Assembly: GCA_022457155.1 (NCBI GenBank)
Contig: JAJGOT010000001.1
Location: 444,001 to 508,000, forward strand
DNA length: 64,000 nucleotides
DNA from: Cladopsammia gracilis
Lineage: Eukaryota > Cnidaria > Anthozoa > Scleractinia > Dendrophylliidae
Direction: 5' to 3'
Shown here: positions 57,301 to 64,000 of the stretch, one piece after another
How positions within the stretch are numbered: position 1 is the first letter of the stretch
Layout of the letters: each line of letters begins with the position of its first letter
Notes under the pieces: generated by a model
Databases searched by the model: none
Seen by the model: the letters and a program-made list of their open reading frames with translations, nothing else
Told to the model about the DNA's origin: nothing
Position numbers and translations under genes: made by a program

Positions 57301-60300
57301 TTGAATTCATTTGAGAACAAAATGAAGAGCACCAAAGTCGAATAAATTTCACGCTTCGAGCGACGCGTCAAGCTACATTTCCCTCGTGGTTTTGTTTGCT
57401 TAGAGGGGGGCTTCAAAATACATTTGGGAAACCCCATTGACGGCGCGGTTACTTAGATACTTTGAATAAGAAACATCGAATTGTCCTGATATAGAAAGAT
57501 TTGCCTTGAGACTTCAAAAGCGTTTCTCGGCCGATGTCAGCGGATTGTAATACAATCTTTTCAATCTTTAGATGTCAAAATGAACTTATTTTGCTGTAGT
57601 CTCAAAGATTCAAGGACTTTTTCATAAAATTCAAGCACTGCACCTACAAATTCAAGGAGTTTTCAAGGAGTTTTCAAGGACCTAGCAGTTTTTCAAGGAC
57701 TATTCCAGGCCTGTGCGAACCATGCTAAAGCTAACGACTACCTGATTTAGCTTGTTGTTTGGCTGCTTCTTGTCGTACTTTTGAGTTCCTTTGAAATCGC
57801 CATTCTCTTTCGAGATGCAGCTTACTTTGAGGATCATGTTCCTCTGGAGGCTGCAATGAATATCAACATCATTAGAGCGATTTCTGATTGGCTGTGGAAA
57901 GTTATAAAGTATTTGCTTGGGGTACGCCTTTTCCGAGCCCTGTTCATTGTGCTTCGCTGTTAGGCTCTGCCTATTACTGATTGAAAACCTTATGCTTAGC
58001 CTGTTCCAGGCTCCGAGATGATGGGAAACGCGCGAAGTAAAAAAAAGAGGGAAAAATCGCGGGGAACTGGGATTTTCCTTTTTTTACTTCGCGCGTTCCC
58101 CACTATCTCGGAGCCTGGAACAGGCTACCTTATGCTACGCTTAAATAATCACAGTAACCGGACCAAACAAAACGGAAATGAAGCGTGACTTGGACCATGC
58201 ACGTTTGTTTTCATGCACTTGGCATACAGTAAAATCCCGCGTATAAGAACCCAGCCGATTAAGAACCTACAGCCTGAAAAATGACATTTAGACACCCATT
58301 TTTAAAAGAACCAGTCATTACTGGCTTTAAATTTATCTGCTGCATTATCTGGAAAATTGTAGGCTCTTATGCGTGAATTTTTCTGTATTTTCCCAACCTC
58401 TTCACCGGTTGCTGACTGTGTTAGCGTGTTTGCGTGATTGGTTCACTGCATCATTTATGTTTGTTGCAAGTGTCCAGATGTCATTATTTTGGTTTGGTTT
58501 TGGTTACTACTAGATAAAATTAATTTGCCTGTTCCAGGCGTTCAGATAGTGGGGAAAGAGCGAATAGTTGGGGAAGGCGCAAAGAAAAGGGAGCGAAAAA
58601 AAGCGGGGAGATTGGGGAGAGGAAGCCTCCCCGCATTTTTTTCGCTCGCTTTTCTTCGCGCCTTTCCCAGATATTCGCGCTTTTCCCACTATCTGAACGC
58701 CTGGAACAGGCTAAAAGTTAATGCTCTAGACAGCTACTTTAGGGAAGTGCCAATGTAAACATAGATAAAACTGCATGTCTTCAAGCAAGAAAACAAGAGT
58801 GCAAGCTAGTCAGTCTTCAAATCTCTGCTTCTGGTTATTTCCAAGGATAGACATGTGAAGAAAGAACATGATCTTCTTGGGTAAGTTCGGTCATAAATCA
58901 TTAATTATTGTAGTATTTATTTCACAGCCTGTTAGGTGAACTTTCATGCTCAAAGTGAGAGCATGCATTTGATGATGCAACATGTTAAATTTTATAATGA
59001 ATTGGATCATGTTTTTCGTCACATGTCAACGGGTTGTGCCTAAATCATACCGTCCAGAAGGACGTCAGACACCTTATTGAGACTTATATAACGTAATGTC
59101 GACACAGATTTTTTTTTTCAATAAAGTTTTAAGTGTAAAAAAGAAAATCTAAAATCCCCACTCAGGATTGAACCTGTGACCTCAGCTAGGGTTAGGCTTA
59201 CATAGCCTACCGTACCACTGTACCACCTAGCTTCTCAGGTTGCTTAGTCCTAAATTTAACTATATAAACCGCTACCCCTAACCTCAACTGAAAGCTAACC
59301 AGTTACTCCCTTATATAAGTCTCAATAAGGTGTCTGACGTCCTTCTGGACGGTATGATTTGGGCTTGACCATGTCAACGCTTAGTTGCAACTGATGGCGT
59401 TTGGCATTTTACAGTCTTTGTAACTGGAAATTACCTTCATAACAGATTGAGCGAAATAGCTTGCACACCACTCAGCAAAGTTTGTGCTGATCATGTGAGG
59501 TTTGGTAGAGCCCGTGTCTTCATCAGAATCTTGATCATTATCTTCACTGGCGCTGCTTGGATGTTTAGTGTGCTGAAAAATAGGATGAAAGGTTATGTAT
59601 AACCTAATAGAGCAGTTTTCAATTGAGTGTCGAAAGTAATTACACAATTGCTTTGGTTTTGCATTGCTAGGCTTTGTGATTGGCTAAAAAATCTCGCGCC
59701 ACTTTCTCGACCAATCAGAATTAAAACCCAAGCCAATCGTGACTTGTTCGCACGCGTTTTCCCGCGCGTGGCGCCGCCGACATGTAATTGCTTCGAGCTC
59801 TGATTGGTTCATTGGATTGTTTAGGACTGCTGTGATTGGTCAGAGTAATTGCTTTGGTTTTGGTTTTACGACACTCAATTGAAAACTGCTCTAAAATGAG
59901 AATTTCAGTGGAGAATTTTTTTTTCGAAAATGAGAATTTCAGTGGCAATCGATAAAGTGGCTCTTACTTCCACTGCTTCCAGATCGAATTGGAATTTGGA
60001 AATGTTGGCTTTTGTGGGGGAGGAAAACTGGTCAGGAGTAGACAGAGGAAAACAACAAACTCAACTCACATAATTTATGGCGTCCCTTCTGGGATTCAAA
60101 ACCCTGGCCACATTGGTGGGAGGCAAGCGTTCTCACCCCATCACCTTCTTTGCTCCCCATTGGTGACCCTATCTACAACATTAACTCTTTGATATACCCA
60201 TCCCCAGATAACAACAGTTACTTATCTCTCATGACAATCTCAATGTTCATAGAAATCAATTAATAAAAGATCCAGAGCAATGTTTGACATACCTCCGGCC

Positions 60301-63300
60301 CTTTGTCAAACATTTTTCGTTTTGTATGGAATTCATACGAGTGTGGGAAACCTCCTGGACCCAAAGGACCAGAGATGGAGCTTCTATGGTGCATTGAATC
60401 CACTTTTATTGGCCGAGGTGTTTCGTTAGAACTGATGTGGCATGGAGGAGACACACCATGGCTAAAATATAAAAGAAAACAGGTTTAACAACAGGTTTGG
60501 GGCAATAAGCCTGATATAGCCTGCTCCTTGAGCAATGCTGTTGTAAAAACTTGACATTTTACAACGCATATGGCTCATTAGTGCTTTTGCCACCCAGTAA
60601 TTCTGCAGTTTTTTATACATGTATGTAGATGATATTATTTCCTTCAATATTACAAGGTCAAGAAAGAAAGGTTAAGCTCCTGGTATATACAATGTACAAT
60701 TCTCTTCAGTCATGAAAATTAATGGATCTGTTCTATTTATTGGATCAGTTTGTCAACTTGACCCATTTTGACACAAGACCCATTCTATTCTAGAATTATA
60801 CTGTTAAAATATGCCAGTTCACTCACTCTGATCCTATTAAATATGAGAATCTTCCTGGTGATGATGGAGCTGATGTAGATAGGTTTGATCCAGTTGCAAT
60901 CCTCTGAGGACAAGCAGCAATGGTGGCCTGAAAAATGACAAGAGTTTGGCTTGCAGCCATTATTTATACTACAGTATATTGCAATGCTTTTGTCTTCAGA
61001 GGAGGAGGGTTGTGATGACCCAAATGGGAAATGCACTGTATTGGTAATAAATTATATCGATCCCAAACCGAGTGGCGTATGATCTCAGTTTGTGCTCTGT
61101 ACATAATAACAGGGTACAGCAGGACAGCTGACATGGAACCCACTCATGCCATCTGCTGGAGAACAGCACTCACGGCGACAGACTCAGCATACAAGCAGAC
61201 TGTACATTAATTTTTTGTGTTCATGTGACTGTTGTATGCGAGTAGTGAAGCCCAATTTCTGCCAGCTTCACAGCTTACATAAGACACTGGTAAAACCTAA
61301 ATAACAGGGCTTCAAGCAAGTTCTGCTGTACTACACGTATTTGGGTCTCACACAAGTGTTGTATGCGAGCAATGAAGCCCAATTTCTACTCATAGACACT
61401 ACTCATAGGCAATATGAATATTATATCATAATTATACACTTAACTACATGTACATTGTATTTAATTTTAATTTTTAAGCAAATATTTTTAATATTTTATA
61501 GCTAGGTATAAATTTTAACACATATATTACATGTATTTATTTATCTTTTTGTTATATTTTTATTAGTTAAGTTACACATCATCATCGCATCATATCGTGT
61601 TTACATGTATTTGGGTTTCACGCAAGTGTTGTATGCAAGTAGTGAAGCCCAATGTCTGGCCAAAAATAAAAAACTTTTTTCCTCATGGCTTCAGACTCTT
61701 TCAGCTGTCAGGTACATGTACGCAGAGGAAAACAAAGTACTAAACTTTACTATTTCTATCACTTTCTCACCTTTAAGGTTATTCCATTTACAATCTTTTT
61801 GGCAATATCTGCAACACCCACAAATGGATCAACAGACAGGTTGAGAAGAGCCTATTTCCAAAAACAAAAAGAGCAAATTCAAAGTCAAGGAAAACACTAC
61901 AGTATTTGACATCTAAAGCAAAAGAGAACATCTCATCAAGAGTAATTTCCCTTCTTTCCCAACGATGCCAGTTCATGCTGTTTTCGGTTTCGCAGCATTA
62001 GGTTGTCCCTTCAATTTCTAATTATTTTGAAAAGACTTAGTGTTGTGCATGAAAATAAAATAAGTTTTATTTTCGTGTTTGTATTTGCATCTCAACTGAT
62101 CCCCAACCATCTGAGAGCTTACAACAGGTAACTTAAACTGGCCAAATGCAAGTTTCTACATGTTTTCCAAACTTGCATCTTGTGGTATTGTTATCAGAAT
62201 GTAGCTTACATGTATAAACTAACCTTCCAAACATTTGCATACACATTAGACTGAATGCTGGAAGAAAGGGACATCTGTGAGGAAGAACGTCGCAGATCTT
62301 TCATGCCTGGTATAAATTCATTACTGCCTGAACTTCCACTGCTACTGCTGTATGTCATAAGAGCAGGTGAGATGTGTTGACCTGCAACAACAACATCATG
62401 CAACATTACTCCTTTATAATATGTGAATACTCTGACTGTGGAGGCAGCAAGATCATCCATACCCCTTCTAATATCCCTGTAAGGTGTACACAGGGCTACC
62501 AGGGAATTGTTAAGGGAGCCTATATATCAAAATGCTGTGAGGTAGCCCTGCAATGGACTGGTACCCAATCCATGGAGAGTGATATGCTCCTGGTCACTTT
62601 ATGCCACAGAGCCTGTCAGAATTGAAGGGGCCTTTTACTGATGAGTCGTGTTCTTGCTCATTTGAACTGCTCAACCAAACTCAGCCTTTTTAACCTCTCC
62701 TTCTACAGATCAGAGGCAAACTTAAGAGAAACCAAAGCCTTTCAATGCAAGATGTGAATTCTTACCACTAACTACAGGTGGATTAGCTGCAAAGGTGTTT
62801 AGGTGTGATGTTGAAAAGCTTGTTCTCATTCCTTTGGTGGGATTCTTGCTTCCACTGCCAGGACTGGTATGTGTTATGGCTTCCACTCCTGAGGTTGGTC
62901 CAGAACCAACAACAATCCAGCCACTGGGTGTGATGGCCGCGGCAGGAGGCGCATTTTCCTTCAGACGATCCTCTTCAAGAAATTGAAGTGCCACTACACC
63001 AAAATTGGTTTCAAACTGCATGACCAGGCCATGAAGGCCAACAACTAGTTCCTAATAGACAAAAAAGAATTGTTTTTAATCCACACATGTGGCAAATCTC
63101 TTACTTCAGCCTCTACAACCTTTCCTACGTAATTCAAGTAGAAAGATTATGAGAATGAAGTCCCCAATCAGCTTGTTATTCTTATACACTTTGGTAATGT
63201 ATGCATGAAATAAATCAAGCATAATAATTATATGAACTGTTCTTTGTAGCAACACATAACTTATAGACTCTCATAATATTTAATTCTCTCTACCATATCT

Positions 63301-63452
63301 TTCTTACTTACCTTTCTAACCAATGGGCTTCCATCCTGGGACAGCTGTGTCAATTTCATTGCGACTCCAAAATCAATCTGATTTGCCTGATCAGATCTGT
63401 CGCCAGTGTTGGATGTAAATCTTCCTAAAGCAAACACTGCTGCAGCCCGAAC
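51312..63452 (-). CDS. RPTOR: Raptor (regulatory-associated protein of mTOR), 3' part
   Basis: There are 14 exons in transcript order: 63452-63312, 63051-62766, 62381-62224, 61851-61771, 60927-60827, 60461-60293, 59572-59435, 57850-57742, 56259-56151, 55229-55105, 54256-54143, 53297-53185, 52279-52149 and 51398-51312. All have GT donors, AG acceptors and agreeing phases: 620 codons, no stop. Raptor is the scaffold of mTORC1. It binds substrates and is recruited to the lysosome through Rag GTPases. The first exons match the HEAT region (AAAVFALGRF, DGSPLVRKELVV, VALQFLEED), then comes the Ser-rich linker with RKMFDKGPE (60293 exon), the FAQSVMK and LEREWRF blocks, DDQIF, and WD40 blades (IRVWDTHREM near 53210, PTGADSCVTSL at 52270-52240, VMVLREHAGWV near 51390). 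The N-terminal caspase-like domain lies beyond the right edge. The last ~85 residues expected from animal Raptor were not found. Confidence 0.95.
51550..52080 (+). repeat. ~100-bp tandem array in RPTOR intron, about five units
   Basis: The words TTTCCTGTGGCGCTGTTTAA, CTGTACAAGGTGGTTCTAAC, GAGTCTGTGGATGAAATCC and CATTCAAATGAAAGCTATTG recur at about 100-base spacing. It is the same family as the array at 25500-25835, in the same orientation. The array fills the intron between the exons at 51312-51398 and 52149-52279. Confidence 0.85.
52656..52955 (+). repeat. ~150-bp tandem duplication in RPTOR intron
   Basis: Two units start near 52663 and 52810 with GATAAAAAGATGCTATAGAG-like sequence and end in GTCAAGAAATCAAACTTGCC. 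They differ by few bases, one unit carrying an extra CTGATG. Confidence 0.85.
54362..54442. mobile_element. Small hairpin MITE in RPTOR intron
   Basis: ATGGCGGCTATGTTGGATGAC at the left pairs with GTCATCCAACATGGCCGCCG at the right around a ~35-base centre. Confidence 0.7.
55915..56081. mobile_element. Near-perfect palindromic MITE in RPTOR intron
   Basis: The arms of about 70 bases (AGACTTCGAGTAGTCCCTCC inward to GTGAAAATCACTCC) are almost exact inverted copies, with a ~20-base centre at about 55990-56006. Confidence 0.88.
56330..56700. mobile_element. Diverged TTAA-type MITE in RPTOR intron
   Basis: It matches 26607-27008 along its length (TTCAAGATGCAATC, CCATCCTGGCC, CTGCAGCC, then AAAAATGGCGACAG). 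The right flank is TTAA and the left TTAC. It is older than the relative at 26607. Confidence 0.7.
57031..57726. mobile_element. ~700-bp element with CATGGTTCRYACAGG ends
   Basis: CATGGTTCATACAGG near the left end pairs with CCTGTGCGAACCATG at the right. Inside both ends are AATTCAAGGA and TTTCAAGGAGTTTTCAAGGA words. No transposase frame is seen. It ends 15 bases before the donor of the RPTOR exon at 57742-57850. Confidence 0.75.
57997..58127. mobile_element. 131-bp MITE, TAGCCTGTTCCAGG ends, 9-bp target duplication
   Basis: The ends TAGCCTGTTCCAGGCTCCGA and its complement frame an inverted pair TTACTTCGCGCG. CCTTATGCT lies on both flanks (57988-57996 and 58128-58136), exact. Confidence 0.9.
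58525..58713. mobile_element. 189-bp MITE, same family, 9-bp target duplication
   Basis: The ends TTGCCTGTTCCAGGCGTTCA and CTGAACGCCTGGAACAGGCTA are inverted, with long internal pairing of GGGAGCGAAAAAAAGCGGGG. AAAATTAAT and AAAGTTAAT flank it (58516-58524 and 58714-58722). Confidence 0.88.
59042..59360. mobile_element. MITE with tRNA-like core but different outer ends
   Basis: The core matches 42833-43163 and 17444-17793, with the tRNA-like part best preserved here (GGTGGTACAGTGGTACGG and GGTTCAATCCTGAG on the minus strand). The outer ~25 bases of each inverted end are unrelated to those copies: AAATCATACCGTCCAGAAGG instead of the GAATGGATACTCC type. Confidence 0.85.
59608..59895. mobile_element. 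Uninterrupted MITE with TAGAGCAGTTTTCAATTGAG ends
   Basis: The ends are perfect inverted repeats of about 25 bases (TAGAGCAGTTTTCAATTGAG and complement), with further pairing through TTGCTTTGGTTTTG. It is the best full copy of the family and shows the state before the insertions seen at 17404-18300. It lies in an RPTOR intron just upstream of the 59435-59572 exon. Confidence 0.88.
61200..61650 (+). repeat. Scattered direct repeats (GTGTTGTATGCGAGTAGTGAAG)
   Basis: A ~45-base motif with TTGTATGCGAGTAGTGAAGC and CCAATTTCT occurs near 61232, 61354 and 61626; the last two are preceded by TATTTGGGTYTCACRCAAGT. AT-rich sequence separates the second from the third. It lies in an RPTOR intron. Confidence 0.7.
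62465..62625 (+). mobile_element. Decayed SINE tail in RPTOR intron
   Basis: GTAGCCCTGCAATGGACTGG, TACCCAATCCATGGAGAGTG and CACTTTATGCCACAGAG align with the body of the SINE at 36519-36815. The tRNA-like head is missing. Confidence 0.6.
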
Positions 63453-64000
63453 CTTGGAAAGACAACATTATGTAGAACTTAACCTTTATAGCTCATCCTT
63501 TGTTTACAACATTTTCTCATCAGCACACAGGTTTGTAGGTGAAATTCCGATAAAGGTGTCGCTCCTATAAAGGTGGACAAAAACCCCTCAGGGGCATACC
63601 CTGGGAGGGGTTTCAGGGGTTAAGGACCCCCCCCCTCCCCTTCCCTTTGGGGAAAGATAAATGAGAATTGAGAACAGAATCCTTACAAATAAATTGAGAA
63701 AGGAGTGGACTATTTCAATGTGAAAATGAGAAATGGGAAGTTGGTACAATTTAGGTAGTTGACATTTCACCTTTCTTAATGTGACATGCATATGCATTTT
63801 GAATGCCTTTGTACCTGAACTCTCTTAAGTGACTGATTTTTGACAAGATAGACCCCCCCCCCCCCACCCGTGTTGCAAAAAGGCTGGGTACGCCCTTGCC
63901 AACGGAAAAATTTAAAGCAAGTAAACACAGATTTGGTAAAGTACTTAAACTTTACAAATGTCTCATTTTCAGTCACAAGCTTAAAGTGCCACTACGACGA

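Noticed and set aside
62722..63021. Separate short genes on either strand at 62.2-63.0 kb
   Set aside because: The minus-strand frames are Raptor exons extended into introns; the plus-strand frames are their shadows.

Overview
The window is nuclear DNA from an animal, most likely a cnidarian and probably an anthozoan such as a stony coral. The evidence is AT-rich spacers, GT-AG introns with consistent phases, an animal Raptor gene, an intronless class A GPCR, an ShKT-domain secreted protein, and very many short inverted-repeat transposons. The species is an inference. No bacterial-style operons are present.

Layout. Positions 1-15.1 kb hold no gene I can support, only repeats: a foldback, minisatellites, a 1.2-kb element with ATTGATT-rich ends, a ~1-kb tandem duplication, a 2.1-kb TTAA-flanked element, and a sequence with every core position of a type I hammerhead ribozyme (12351-12414), probably from a Penelope-like retroelement. 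At 15186-19134 (+) three exons with matching phases make a small gene: signal peptide, one ShKT domain, then a Ser/Thr-rich stalk with a hydrophobic C-terminus. From 20-24 kb lie a TTAA MITE, a 26-bp minisatellite and a GIY-YIG retroelement fossil split by a later insertion. At 24490-25488 (+) is an intact rhodopsin-like GPCR.

From 29.8-45.1 kb there is a large inverted duplication. Each arm holds a three-exon TauD/TfdA-like (clavaminate synthase-like) dioxygenase gene. Copy A (29886-33071, -) and copy B (41971-45035, +) are head to head, both open, and about 90% identical in protein over exon 1. The spacer and arms carry tRNA-derived SINEs and MITEs, several of which can be dated relative to the duplication.

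From 51.3 kb to the right edge, 14 minus-strand exons encode 620 codons of Raptor (RPTOR), the mTORC1 scaffold: the end of the HEAT region, the linker and most of the WD40 propeller. The 5' half lies beyond the right edge. The last WD40 blades were not found. Its introns are full of MITEs.

The protein genes are unrelated (nutrient signalling, a receptor, oxidative metabolism, a cell-surface or secreted protein), and nothing suggests joint regulation except possibly the two dioxygenase copies.
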